Shown: positions 7,558 to 16,182 of the stretch, piece after piece
Position numbering within the stretch: the first letter of the stretch is position 1
Layout: every line of letters starts with the position of its first letter
Source: Chitinophaga polysaccharea
GTDB taxonomy: Bacteria; Bacteroidota; Bacteroidia; Chitinophagales; Chitinophagaceae
Assembly (NCBI RefSeq): GCF_007829335.1
Contig: NZ_VIWO01000003.1
Coordinates: 310,001 to 374,000, forward strand
Reading direction: 5' to 3'
DNA: 64,000 nt
Notes under the pieces: generated by a model
Databases searched by the model: none
What the model was told of the DNA's origin: nothing
The model's input: the letters and a program-made list of their open reading frames with translations, nothing else
Translations under genes and position numbers: made by a program

Positions 7558-10500
7558 TTACGACTGATGAATTAGTCCGGGATGAGATATCGTCAAATCT
7601 TCCCGTTGATGATCGCCGGTGGAATGATGACCGTTGCCGGATGGTAATTCTATTTTAGGCGGTATCAGCTTGTACACTACGGGCGTCACTATACGCGACA
7701 ATAAAGTAGAACTGATCAACCCTCCAATTAATACAATCGCCAGTGGCGCAATCAGCGGATTGGTAGATATGGCCACCGGTATCAGCCCCCCTATGGCAGT
7801 GAGCGAAGTGAGTACGATTGGCAGGAAACGCACTTCCCCGGCTTCCCGTATGGCGGCATCCAGCGGAGTACCCTGCATGCGCAGCTGGTTGGTGAAATCT
7901 ACCAGTAAGATGGTGTTCTTCACCTCTATACCAGCCAGGGCTATCAAACCAATAATCGCCACAAAGGACAGGGAGTTGCCGGTCAGCCAAAGCGCCATTG
8001 CCGCCCCTACAATACCCAGCGGAATTACTGACAATACAATCAGCATACTCTTAAAGGTTTTGAATTGCAGGATCAGTACGGCCACAAACAGGAATACGGT
8101 TACAATAATCACGCTCATAAAGCCACCAAAAGAGTTGTTACGGCTTTCTACTTCGCCACCCATTTCATAACTGTATCCTTTGGGTAAATGCATGGCATCC
8201 ATTTGTTTTACGACGTCGTTAATAACCTGGTCGGTCAGAAAACCCTTGCGTATAAAGGCACTCACGGCTACTACCCGGTTTTTTTCCTGGTGATTAATAG
8301 TCAGAGGAGATGTTTCCAGCTGTAGCTGTGCTACCTGTGAGAGCGGAATCGCCGTTCCCTGGCTGTTGTTCACGTATAAATCCTTAAATACATCCAACGT
8401 TGGCTTACCCGCTTTTTCTTTGGTGAGCAGGATATCGTAATCGTTGTCATTTTGATCGTTATATTGACCAAGGTTAATACCGGAGATGGCTAAACGCACT
8501 ACGCGGTCGATATTGGCAGTAGGAATCCCTAACTGCTGCGCTTTTTCCCGGTCTATCTTTACCCGGATATCCGATTTCAGGGTGCTTACGGGGTTGTTGA
8601 TATAAATAGTGCCGGCGGTTTTTTCCAGCAGCTTTTCCACGTTGCCGGCTACTGCCCGCAAGGTGTCCAGGTTGTCGCCAAAGAGCCTTACCTCTACCGG
8701 TGCCACCATTGGCGGGCCCTGCTCAAAGTTCTTTACTTCCACTTTGGCGCCGGGATAAGGTGTCCAGCGCTTGCGGAGCGCCTCAATCAGCCTGGTTTTT
8801 TCCGCGGGACTGGCATGAGGGTCCAGCTGCACAAAGATCTGCGCATAATCGCCCCGTTCGTTCTCCTGCATTTCGTTGTAATAAATGCGTGGGTTGCCTT
8901 TCCCAATATTGCTTACATAAGAACGGATGCCTTTTTCCTGTTTCAGCGTTTGTTCTATTTGCTGTACAATGCCGTTGGTATAAGCAAGATTTGACTGCGG
9001 CGGTGCAAAAATATTGATGAGGAATTGTGGCTTTTCAGAGGCGGGGAACAGGCTGAAACCAATGACTTTAAACAGGCCAATGGCGCCGCCAAAAATCATC
9101 ATAGATACAATCAATGTCAGTACCGGCCTTTGTAGCGCCTTGTCCAGCAGGCGGGCATAACTGCCATGGATCAACTTTTTCAGCATACGCATAAACAGGT
9201 TGCCATCCCGGTGACCGCTATGCTCTTTCAACAACCGGCTGGCCAGGAAGGGGATAATAGTCAGCGACACGCCCATGGAGGCCAATACGCTGAAAATGAC
9301 GGCCAGCGGGAGGCTCCGGATAAAGTCACCGCTGCCTTCAGGCATAAACACCAGCGGCATAAAGGCAATAATCAGTGCGGCAGTACAGCCAACAACGGCT
9401 AACCCAATCTGGGAAGTTGCTTTCAGTGTGGCTTCCATGCGGGAATGACCTTCCAGCATCCATCGTTCTATATTTTCTACCACCACGATGCTGTCGTCTA
9501 CCAGTAGTCCCAACGCCACTACCAACCCTACAATGCTCAGCTGGTTCAGGTTATAGCCAAAGAACTGCAGCAATACGATGCCAATAGATAACGACAGGGG
9601 GATGGATATCATCACAATCAATGCCGGGCGTTGTCCTAACGGTAAGAGGGTAAAGGCCACCAGGAGTATGGCAATGAGGAAGTCTTTTCCCAGTCCGCTT
9701 AACCGGTTGTTGACCGCATCGGCCTGGTCGAAATACTGCACCAGGTCAATATTGGCGGGCAGGGTTTGTTTGAATTTTTCTATAACGGGTTTGTACTGCT
9801 GCTGTGTTTTGGAGATGTTTTCACCACTCTTCTGTGCGGCAGAAACCACTACGCTGCGATGCCCGTTGAGGCGTACAAAGTATTTCTCATCTTCAAAACC
9901 ATAATATATCCGGGCGATATCTTTCAGGAATACAATTTTTCCATTGGCATTGGATACAATGGTGTTGTTGATTTCATCGATATGCTGGTAGTTGCCGCTG
10001 GTTTTGATATTAAAGCTCTTATCGCCTGCGTCGATGCTTCCACCGGGGATATTGGCCATTTCGCTTTGTACGGCAGCCATCACCGTGTTTACCGGCAAAT
10101 GCAGCTGGGCCATTTTATCGAGCTGTAATTCTACTCTTACCTGCTGGTCCGGCAGGCCATGCAGTTTTACATTTTTGAGAGAAGGAATTTTTTCCAGTTC
10201 ATCCTGCAGCTTGTCTGCGTAGTAACGCAGTTTGTCGCGGGAGGCATTTTCAGAGATCAGGGCAACCTGTAATACGTTTACGTCGGAGGGTTCCTGCTTT
10301 CTCACTTCCATGCTGTAAATGTCTGCCGGCAAGTCTTTCCGCTTATTGTTGACCTCTCTCACCAGTTCCTGGTATTTCTGGTCTACGTTAGAACTGTATT
10401 TATACTCTACCCGTATCAGGGCCACACCATCGTTGATGGTGGTGCGCACCCGTTTGATGTCATCCAGCCCATAGATTTCTTTTTCCATAGGATCTACTAC

Positions 10501-10686
10501 CAGGTCTTCCATGTCCTTGGGACTGGTACCGGGGTATACAACCACCACGGTAAACTGTGGGGCTCTCATTTCCGGATCTTCAGAGCGGGGCATATTGAGG
10601 ATGGTGGTGAGCCCCAGCACGATGATCATGATGAATATCACCAGGGTAAACTGGTAATTTTTGACGGCATATCTCGCTATTTTCAT
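7558..10686 (-). CDS. RND efflux transporter, inner-membrane pump subunit (AcrB/MexB superfamily)
   Basis: 1042 residues, full length for an RND pump. The first helix is near residues 12-32, followed by a large periplasmic porter loop. The TM block contains GLVVALGLLVDDSIVVVENIER, where the paired Asp are the proton-relay residues of TM4. A second porter loop follows about residues 560-860, then a second TM block (VGAAMALWLTGNSLSFVAI to the end). The paired Asp and lack of metal-pump residues favour export of organic compounds or drugs over heavy metals. It is the last gene of an operon read leftwards: TolC protein (11756-13117), adaptor (10698-11741), pump, with gaps of 14 and 11 bases. Driven by proton motive force; substrate unknown. 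Control by the TetR gene upstream is likely. Confidence 0.93.
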   Translation of the reverse strand: MKIARYAVKNYQFTLVIFIMIIVLGLTTILNMPRSEDPEMRAPQFTVVVVYPGTSPKDMEDLVVDPMEKEIYGLDDIKRVRTTINDGVALIRVEYKYSSNVDQKYQELVREVNNKRKDLPADIYSMEVRKQEPSDVNVLQVALISENASRDKLRYYADKLQDELEKIPSLKNVKLHGLPDQQVRVELQLDKMAQLHLPVNTVMAAVQSEMANIPGGSIDAGDKSFNIKTSGNYQHIDEINNTIVSNANGKIVFLKDIARIYYGFEDEKYFVRLNGHRSVVVSAAQKSGENISKTQQQYKPVIEKFKQTLPANIDLVQYFDQADAVNNRLSGLGKDFLIAILLVAFTLLPLGQRPALIVMISIPLSLSIGIVLLQFFGYNLNQLSIVGLVVALGLLVDDSIVVVENIERWMLEGHSRMEATLKATSQIGLAVVGCTAALIIAFMPLVFMPEGSGDFIRSLPLAVIFSVLASMGVSLTIIPFLASRLLKEHSGHRDGNLFMRMLKKLIHGSYARLLDKALQRPVLTLIVSMMIFGGAIGLFKVIGFSLFPASEKPQFLINIFAPPQSNLAYTNGIVQQIEQTLKQEKGIRSYVSNIGKGNPRIYYNEMQENERGDYAQIFVQLDPHASPAEKTRLIEALRKRWTPYPGAKVEVKNFEQGPPMVAPVEVRLFGDNLDTLRAVAGNVEKLLEKTAGTIYINNPVSTLKSDIRVKIDREKAQQLGIPTANIDRVVRLAISGINLGQYNDQNDNDYDILLTKEKAGKPTLDVFKDLYVNNSQGTAIPLSQVAQLQLETSPLTINHQEKNRVVAVSAFIRKGFLTDQVINDVVKQMDAMHLPKGYSYEMGGEVESRNNSFGGFMSVIIVTVFLFVAVLILQFKTFKSMLIVLSVIPLGIVGAAMALWLTGNSLSFVAIIGLIALAGIEVKNTILLVDFTNQLRMQGTPLDAAIREAGEVRFLPIVLTSLTAIGGLIPVAISTNPLIAPLAIVLIGGLISSTLLSRIVTPVVYKLIPPKIELPSGNGHHSTGDHQREDLTISHPGLIHQS

Positions 10687-10697
10687 GGTAGTAATGA

Positions 10698-11741
10698 TTA
10701 TTGGATGATGCGGATAGGTGATTGATCCTTCAGGTAGGCGCTACCGGAGATGATGAGTGCCCGGGCTTGTTCCATGCCGCTGCTGATGAGTACATTTTCT
10801 TTTTCCATACCGGCTACGGTGACGGGCAGCTTCTGTGCTGTTTTATTATCGTTGGTCACAAATACAAAACCGGTACTCCCGTTTCCATCGAGCAGGGCAG
10901 CATAAGGAATGCTCCAGGTGCTGCCGGCAGTGGCGGCGCCGGCGTTGATATGGCAGCGGCCAAACATGCCGGCCGCGATAGCGGCGGGCTTGCTGCCGGT
11001 CAGTTGCACGTCTACCAGGAAAGTACCGCTCTGCGCATCGATACCCTCCGATTTACGTGTAACCATGCCTGTTAAACTATCGCCCGGTACGCCGGAAATT
11101 TCTATGCTGGCTTTGTCTCCTGTTTTTATCTGTGCCCACTCTCTATCGCTTACGCCTACACGTAATAACCAGTGTGCGCTGCTGGCGCCGTTGGTTTGCA
11201 GCACAGGTGTGCCGGCATTTACCAGCTGACCGGCGCTTACCAGCTTATGCAATACATACCCATCCTGGGTGGCATGGATAGAAGAGTAGCTGCGGTTAAA
11301 CTGGGAGGTGCTCAGTTGCTGCCGGGCCTGGTCCATGGTGGTTTTGCTGTTATCCAGCTGTTCCTGGGTAGCTACGCTGTCGTTGTGCAACCGCATGGTC
11401 CGTTGGTAATCCCGTTGGGCTTTATCAAACGCCAGCTGATCGCGCTGCACTTGTGCATCAATTTCTGTGAGATTGAGGGTGGCCAGCAGCTGTCCTTTAT
11501 GCACCCGGTCGCCTTCTTTCACCAGTATATTATTAATAATCCCGTTGGTTTTGAAAGAGAGATATACTTCATCATCGGTGGTAAACTGGCCAGACGCATG
11601 GATAGTGATAGCGCTGCCCTGTTTGGCCAGGGGCATTACTTTCACCGGAATAGTGTCTGAATTGCTGGTAACAGCCGCCGGCTTGCTGCCGCAGGAAAAC
11701 AGGAGCAGGGAAAGTGGCAGCAGCAGTAAGGTATTTTTCAT
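10698..11741 (-). CDS. RND efflux periplasmic adaptor (membrane fusion protein), lipoprotein
   Basis: 347 residues. A lipoprotein signal (hydrophobic LLLLPLSLLLFSC, lipobox Cys about residue 17) anchors it, probably in the inner membrane facing the periplasm. Then come the paired lipoyl half-motifs of the HlyD/AcrA family (GIINNILVKEGDRVHKGQLL and ATQDGYVLHKLVSAGQLVNA) flanking an alpha-helical hairpin (about residues 95-145, QLAFDKAQRDYQRTMRLHND), followed by the beta-barrel and membrane-proximal domains. It bridges the pump and the TolC-type channel encoded on either side. The operon spacing (11 and 14 bases) supports one complex. Confidence 0.92.
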   Translation of the reverse strand: MKNTLLLLPLSLLLFSCGSKPAAVTSNSDTIPVKVMPLAKQGSAITIHASGQFTTDDEVYLSFKTNGIINNILVKEGDRVHKGQLLATLNLTEIDAQVQRDQLAFDKAQRDYQRTMRLHNDSVATQEQLDNSKTTMDQARQQLSTSQFNRSYSSIHATQDGYVLHKLVSAGQLVNAGTPVLQTNGASSAHWLLRVGVSDREWAQIKTGDKASIEISGVPGDSLTGMVTRKSEGIDAQSGTFLVDVQLTGSKPAAIAAGMFGRCHINAGAATAGSTWSIPYAALLDGNGSTGFVFVTNDNKTAQKLPVTVAGMEKENVLISSGMEQARALIISGSAYLKDQSPIRIIQ

Positions 11742-11755
11742 GTGAGTATAATTTA

Positions 11756-13117
11756 TTAGTTGTTGTTATCAATCTGGTAAGATGCCTGGGTCCGTTCTAC
11801 TGCGGCGTAAGCGGTTTGTACGGCCGCCTGGGCAACAGTGGTTTGCAGTTGTGCCTGGGTTAGTTGGTTCTGCGCATCCAGGAGTTCTATATACAGCAGC
11901 TGCCCTTCTTTATACACCTTCAGCTGATCGCGGTAATATCTTTCTGCGAACGACAACTGGCTTTTAACAGTGTTGAAATTCAGCAGGGCAGTCTGGTAGT
12001 CGTTAACGGCCTGGTATACCTGCAGCCGCAGGGCGGCTGCTTTTTGGTCGGCCGCATTGGTAATGGTTTGTACATCATTAGCCGCCTGTTTGATTTTGTA
12101 TTTGTATTTGTGAGATGCAAATAAGTTCCATTCCAGGTTTACGCCGAACAGGTAATAGCGCGTATCCCGGTTGAAGTTGCCGCCTATGCCTTGGGAGCCC
12201 ACGTCGACGAAGGTGCTGAGCTTAGGTACAAGGTAAGCCCGCTGTAATTTTTCGTTTAACCGGTAGGCGTTAGTCGCGCTTTTGTATTGCGCCAGCTCTT
12301 CCCTGTCGTTGATGTCTTTGCCGGGCAATTGTGCCGGAGCGGTGAGCAAAGTGCTGTCGAGTGTAATGTTTTCAGTGAGACCGCGATTCAGCAGGAAGTT
12401 GAAATAAGCCCTGGAATTTTGCCGGGAGGCAACGGCCTTATTGATATCGGCTTCCGTTTTTTCTTTCTCCGTTTGTGCGCGGTACAAGGCGGTGTTGTTG
12501 CGTACGCCGTTGCGCACCATGCTTTCATTGATGCGGATATTTTCCTGGATCAGCGATAAGGCATTGTTGTAGATAACCACCGCCTGGGAGGCCTGGTAAT
12601 ATTGATAGTAGGCGGTTTTGATATCCTTCACCAGTTCCCGCTTATATACGTTTACTGCTGCCTGCTGTTGTGTAATCTGTTCTTTTTTTATCAGCTGGTT
12701 GTAATAGATTTCAGCATTCAGTAATGGGAGGGAGGCCCGCAGTTTGGCATCGTAAAAATTGTCGGGGTTCAGTTGTACACGCACATTGTCGAGCGATTTA
12801 AACTGGTGGCTATTGGTGAGCTGGTTCAGGCTGCTGTACACCGGGTTCATGATATCGCCGATCGGAAAATCGATGGTACGGCCTCCCGACGATTTGGTAT
12901 AACTGCCCAGCAGTGATACGTTTGGACCAAATAAGCTCCTGGCTTCCTGCAAGGCCAGCATCGATTTCGTTAGCTCGAAATGCTGTTCCTTCAATCCTTT
13001 ATTATTTTGAAAAGCTTGTTGAATATATTGGTCCAGCACATTGTTTTGCGCCAGGATAGGGCGTCCGGCCAGTAATACAGCTATTAACAATGCTCCTTTA
13101 ATAATTGACGTGTACAT
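11756..13117 (-). CDS. TolC family outer-membrane efflux channel
   Basis: 453 residues with a Sec signal (about 1-23, ILAQ cleavage). Two repeats of long alpha-helical hairpins rich in Gln, Ala and Lys follow, for example KREQ-type helix LIKKEQITQQQAAVNVYKRE and the C-terminal LLDAQNQLTQAQLQTTVAQ, typical of OEP/TolC domains. It forms the outer-membrane exit duct of the adjacent RND pump. First gene of the pump operon. Two probable repressor sites precede it: one ends 3 bases before the ATG (13120-13132) and a near-perfect one lies at 13186-13198. A hairpin terminator at 13212-13234 isolates it from the TetR gene, so the operon must have its own promoter in 13118-13211. Confidence 0.92.
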   Translation of the reverse strand: MYTSIIKGALLIAVLLAGRPILAQNNVLDQYIQQAFQNNKGLKEQHFELTKSMLALQEARSLFGPNVSLLGSYTKSSGGRTIDFPIGDIMNPVYSSLNQLTNSHQFKSLDNVRVQLNPDNFYDAKLRASLPLLNAEIYYNQLIKKEQITQQQAAVNVYKRELVKDIKTAYYQYYQASQAVVIYNNALSLIQENIRINESMVRNGVRNNTALYRAQTEKEKTEADINKAVASRQNSRAYFNFLLNRGLTENITLDSTLLTAPAQLPGKDINDREELAQYKSATNAYRLNEKLQRAYLVPKLSTFVDVGSQGIGGNFNRDTRYYLFGVNLEWNLFASHKYKYKIKQAANDVQTITNAADQKAAALRLQVYQAVNDYQTALLNFNTVKSQLSFAERYYRDQLKVYKEGQLLYIELLDAQNQLTQAQLQTTVAQAAVQTAYAAVERTQASYQIDNNN

Positions 13118-13119
13118 AA

Positions 13120-13132
13120 TGAACGGTGTTTA
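13120..13132. promoter_or_regulatory. Probable TetR operator, copy 1 (at the efflux operon start codon)
   Basis: TGAACGGTGTTTA, matching 11 of 13 bases of the palindrome at 13186. It would cover the ribosome-binding region of the TolC gene, whose ATG is at 13117. Confidence 0.55.
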
Positions 13133-13185
13133 TTGATGCAGAAAAAAATAAAGCCGTCAGGCTTCTATAATCAATGTTGATATAC

Positions 13186-13198
13186 TAAACAGTGTTTA
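13186..13198. promoter_or_regulatory. Probable TetR operator, copy 2 (efflux operon promoter)
   Basis: TAAACAGTGTTTA is a perfect palindrome around one central base, and the symmetry extends outward with one mismatch (TACTAAACA / TGTTTAATA). It lies 69 bases upstream of the TolC start, where a promoter is needed because a terminator cuts off the upstream gene. Confidence 0.65.
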
Positions 13199-13211
13199 AT
13201 AGTATTGTTAA

Positions 13212-13234
13212 AAAAAAGCCAGAATGGCTTTTTT
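13212..13234 (-). terminator. Rho-independent terminator of the TetR gene
   Basis: Stem of 9 bp (13212-13220 with 13226-13234, AAAAAAGCC / GGCTTTTTT) and an AGAAT loop. On the minus strand it ends in a run of T immediately after the TetR stop codon. Confidence 0.8.
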
Positions 13235-13240
13235 ACTGAT

Positions 13241-13858
13241 TTATGCTTTAATCATCTCCAGGTATTCGTCAATGGCGGTGGCGATTACCCTCGGTACCTC
13301 TTCTTCCGGTACCCTGGATACCTTCGTACATCTGCCCCGCAGATGCAGGCTGATTAAGCCATGCGCAAAGCCCCAAACTGACAGCGTTGCAATAGTCGCA
13401 TCTTTAAATTTCACTACCTTCTTTTCTATACACTCCTGCATCAGCCCATGTAACGCATCATAAGAAGGATCCCCGTTCTCCCACTTCTCTTTCTCTACCA
13501 GGGTATTCATTGGCGCTTTAATAATAAACATCAGGTCGTACAACTCCGGGTGTTGCCGGGAAAATTCAAGATAGGCAATGGCCAGTTGCTCTAATCGTTT
13601 GAACGGATCCTCAGCGTTTATCTTCTCCCTGAACTCCTCTGCGAGGGTGGCAAAAGCCTGGCTCTGTACATCATACAACAGCTCATCTTTATCCTTGTAA
13701 TAAAGATAAATGGTAGCCGGACTGTACTCAATCTTGTCAGCGATATTGCGGATAGATACTTTCTCATATCCTTCTTCCACAATCATCTGAACAGCAGCAT
13801 CTACAATGCGCCGGCGCATTTCTGCCTTTTCACGCTCTTTTCTTTCAATAATGCCCAA
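13241..13858 (-). CDS. TetR/AcrR family transcriptional repressor of the efflux operon
   Basis: 205 residues from the start chosen. The N-terminal helix-turn-helix is clear (RRRIVDAAVQMIVEEGYEKV, SIRNIADKIEYSPATIYLYY, KDKDELL). The C-terminal ligand/dimer domain of about 140 residues resembles the TetR_C_13/WHG-type groups. The open frame reaches 13906 but only through non-ATG codons, and that extension would translate the palindrome at 13886-13898. TTG at 13858 (reading GIIERKEREKAEM) gives a normal N-terminus; ATG at 13819 is the alternative. It is transcribed in the same direction as the pump operon but ends in its own terminator. The same 13-base palindrome before both transcription units implies autoregulation plus repression of the pump, relieved by a pump substrate (inferred). 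Confidence 0.85.
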   Translation of the reverse strand: MGIIERKEREKAEMRRRIVDAAVQMIVEEGYEKVSIRNIADKIEYSPATIYLYYKDKDELLYDVQSQAFATLAEEFREKINAEDPFKRLEQLAIAYLEFSRQHPELYDLMFIIKAPMNTLVEKEKWENGDPSYDALHGLMQECIEKKVVKFKDATIATLSVWGFAHGLISLHLRGRCTKVSRVPEEEVPRVIATAIDEYLEMIKA

Positions 13859-13885
13859 GTTGTTAGGTTTACAGTGCAAATATAC

Positions 13886-13898
13886 TGAACAGTGTTTA
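13886..13898. promoter_or_regulatory. Probable TetR operator, copy 3 (autoregulatory)
   Basis: TGAACAGTGTTTA, one base different from the perfect palindrome at 13186-13198, with the same left flank TATAC. It lies 28 bases before the proposed TTG start of the TetR gene. Confidence 0.6.
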
Positions 13899-13934
13899 TT
13901 TTCCAAATTTATTTTCAGCAGACGCCCTTTAAAA

Positions 13935-16172
13935 CTACTCCACGCTTACCTCATCGCAGCATAGAGCCGGCTGCTTACCCGCTACCAGCCGCCATTCCGG
14001 TAAACCGGCCGGGCATTTGGCAGTAACCCTGATATACCTGGCGGAAGTGCCTGGTAAAGAAAAGGAGTAGTGCTGAATTTGGACGGCATAATCTTCGCCC
14101 GGCACCGGGATATCTTTTTCCTCGGCAGCGGTAAAATGTTGTCCGTCCATCGACGTTTCTACCTGTATCCGTACCGGCGTAAAAATGTAATGCCGGGCAT
14201 CCTGCAGGAAATTCATTTGTACCTGGTGAATAGTTTTGTTACTACCCATGTCGATAGTGGCAATCATATCCTTGCCATAGGTAAACAGCCAGTTATAACT
14301 AAAATCCCTACCACCCATTAATCCATCGGTAAGCGTGGCCTCCTTCTTGGGCGAATACTCCGGTGTATAAGGGTGCACCAGCGTTACCGGGACATGCAAT
14401 GCCAGGCTGTTGATCCATTTACGGGAAAAAAGCTCCTGCCACTCCTGTACATAAGCATCGGGCGATAAACCGCCTTCTGACAGCTCCTGTACGCCGGCTG
14501 CCTTACATTGCTGCGCGAATTGCTGTACGCGCTGCGGCCACTTTGCCTTTACCGTCCCATCGGCCTCCAGGTAGCCGTATGGCTCATTTCCATAGTAGCG
14601 CGATTGCTGTAATACCACGTATTCGAGAAACAGGCGGGTACCAGCTACCCGCTGTTGGAAGACTGAATTATCACCGGCTGCTGCTTCAGCTTTGTCCAGC
14701 AAGGTGGAGTATTGGTCTATCAGCTTGGGTGATAAGTAGTCACGGATATTATAAACCGGGTTCCCGTAAATATCCAGTGTACTATGTGTGCTTTTAACGG
14801 CATTGCTGAGCGCCTCCAGGTATTGCCCTATAAACGGCGCTGCGGGGCCATAATATCCTTTCAGGAAATCATGGTTGACTTGCTGCATATCAGCATCAGG
14901 ATGCCATAACAGGGCCGCCTGTACGTAGCTGTTATACGCCGCCATATCGCCGTAAGTTTCGCCGCTACCCTGGGAAAATACCCCTTTTACATGATGTGCT
15001 GCAAAATATTTGATATTGGATGGCAGGTTATTATAATCCGGGAAAGGGGCCAGGTAATTGGTAAACTGCGTGGTATAGTCCCAGATAAACAGGTTGCTGG
15101 TCATCGCTTCCCATCCTTCCAGGTGCTTGCGGAAGGCCGCCGCCGAAGACGTTTGTGCCAATGGCTCCTGTCGGAAAGCATCTATGGTGCTCAACATGAT
15201 ATATACATTGCTACCAGGCTTCGCTTTCAACGGTGGCCTGGCGGTATAGCCATAAGCCAGCGTGGTAAAGCGTTGTTGCGGAAACTGGCTGGCCACGCGG
15301 TTTACAAAACGGATCAGGGAACCCTGGGGGCCGCCTTCTTCTGCATCTGCCTTACGGCATAAGTCACAGGTACAGGCGCCGCCGCCATCCTCGGGCGATA
15401 TAGACCAGTATGCTGCATCGGGGTTATCTGCGATGGCTTTTTTAAACCATGCTACCGTTAATGTATATACGTTTTCATTACTCAGGCAGAGTTGCTGAGC
15501 CTGTCTTTTGCCGTTTACCAGGGAATAATATTCCGGGTGTTCCTTAAAATAAGTAGCTGGTGGAAGCAGCTTAAAAAAGGAATGTCCCCACAGTCCCCAC
15601 AGGTCTTCAAACCGGTGTAACCGGTGCCACGACAGGTATTCCGCATCCATGGAAGGAGGGTAGTAACTCTCCCGGTAAAGGAAAGCCGGTTCCTGCAAAT
15701 CAGACAGGGACCCACTGATACGTATATCCTTTGCCGTTGGTACAAACGCCGGGCCTGCGGCATCCTTACGGCAACCCATATATGCCTGCAGGGTATGATA
15801 TACGCCGTACACTACGCCTTGCCCGCTGCCCCCGCGGATATAGAGAAACTTGTCTTTACTGCCGGTAAAAAAGCCTTCTGGCTTTATTTTTTCGGGGCCA
15901 TAGGTATGATCGGTATTGCCAACAAATACCGCCGGCTGATCTTTATACTGGCTTTCCGGGATCACGGGTAAAGCAGCCCCGGAAATACGTTTTACATAAT
16001 CCCTGAATATATCTGCTGCTTTACTTTCCGCTTTGGTGGCCTCCGTGGGTACTACAATAACGTAGGCACTGCGCCCCTGTTGTACCAGTGGTAATTCACC
16101 CGTTTGCGGATGACACGCACTGAATAACATCGTTGTCACCGTTAACAAAACACTGCTCATAAATCTGCACAT
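13935..16172 (-). CDS. DUF4838 lipoprotein with C-terminal discoidin-like domain
   Basis: 745 residues. A lipoprotein signal (VLLTVTTMLFSAC) is followed by a GH67-like N-terminal domain (about 35-150: AYVIVVPTEATKAESKAADI, YVKRISGAALPVIPE), then a DUF4838 catalytic-like barrel (about 170-480) with HRLHRFEDLWGLWGHSF, WSISPEDGGGACTCDLCRKA and LFIWDYTTQF. The last 130 residues (MNFLQDARHYIFTPVRIQVE, SARYIRVTAKCP) resemble an F5/8 type C carbohydrate-binding fold. Family knowledge: DUF4838 proteins occur with polysaccharide genes and are suspected glycosidases, with no activity I can state. It is the last gene of the six-gene exopolysaccharide-type operon, 10 bases after the TPR protein, so it may trim or bind the polymer. 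ATG at 16160 is an equally good start. Confidence 0.8.
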   Translation of the reverse strand: MCRFMSSVLLTVTTMLFSACHPQTGELPLVQQGRSAYVIVVPTEATKAESKAADIFRDYVKRISGAALPVIPESQYKDQPAVFVGNTDHTYGPEKIKPEGFFTGSKDKFLYIRGGSGQGVVYGVYHTLQAYMGCRKDAAGPAFVPTAKDIRISGSLSDLQEPAFLYRESYYPPSMDAEYLSWHRLHRFEDLWGLWGHSFFKLLPPATYFKEHPEYYSLVNGKRQAQQLCLSNENVYTLTVAWFKKAIADNPDAAYWSISPEDGGGACTCDLCRKADAEEGGPQGSLIRFVNRVASQFPQQRFTTLAYGYTARPPLKAKPGSNVYIMLSTIDAFRQEPLAQTSSAAAFRKHLEGWEAMTSNLFIWDYTTQFTNYLAPFPDYNNLPSNIKYFAAHHVKGVFSQGSGETYGDMAAYNSYVQAALLWHPDADMQQVNHDFLKGYYGPAAPFIGQYLEALSNAVKSTHSTLDIYGNPVYNIRDYLSPKLIDQYSTLLDKAEAAAGDNSVFQQRVAGTRLFLEYVVLQQSRYYGNEPYGYLEADGTVKAKWPQRVQQFAQQCKAAGVQELSEGGLSPDAYVQEWQELFSRKWINSLALHVPVTLVHPYTPEYSPKKEATLTDGLMGGRDFSYNWLFTYGKDMIATIDMGSNKTIHQVQMNFLQDARHYIFTPVRIQVETSMDGQHFTAAEEKDIPVPGEDYAVQIQHYSFSLPGTSARYIRVTAKCPAGLPEWRLVAGKQPALCCDEVSVE

Positions 16173-16182
16173 TGTAAGTCCG

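Noticed and set aside
13859..13906. Longer N-terminus of the TetR protein
   Set aside because: Uses a TTG and would translate the operator-like palindrome; TTG at 13858 fits the family better.
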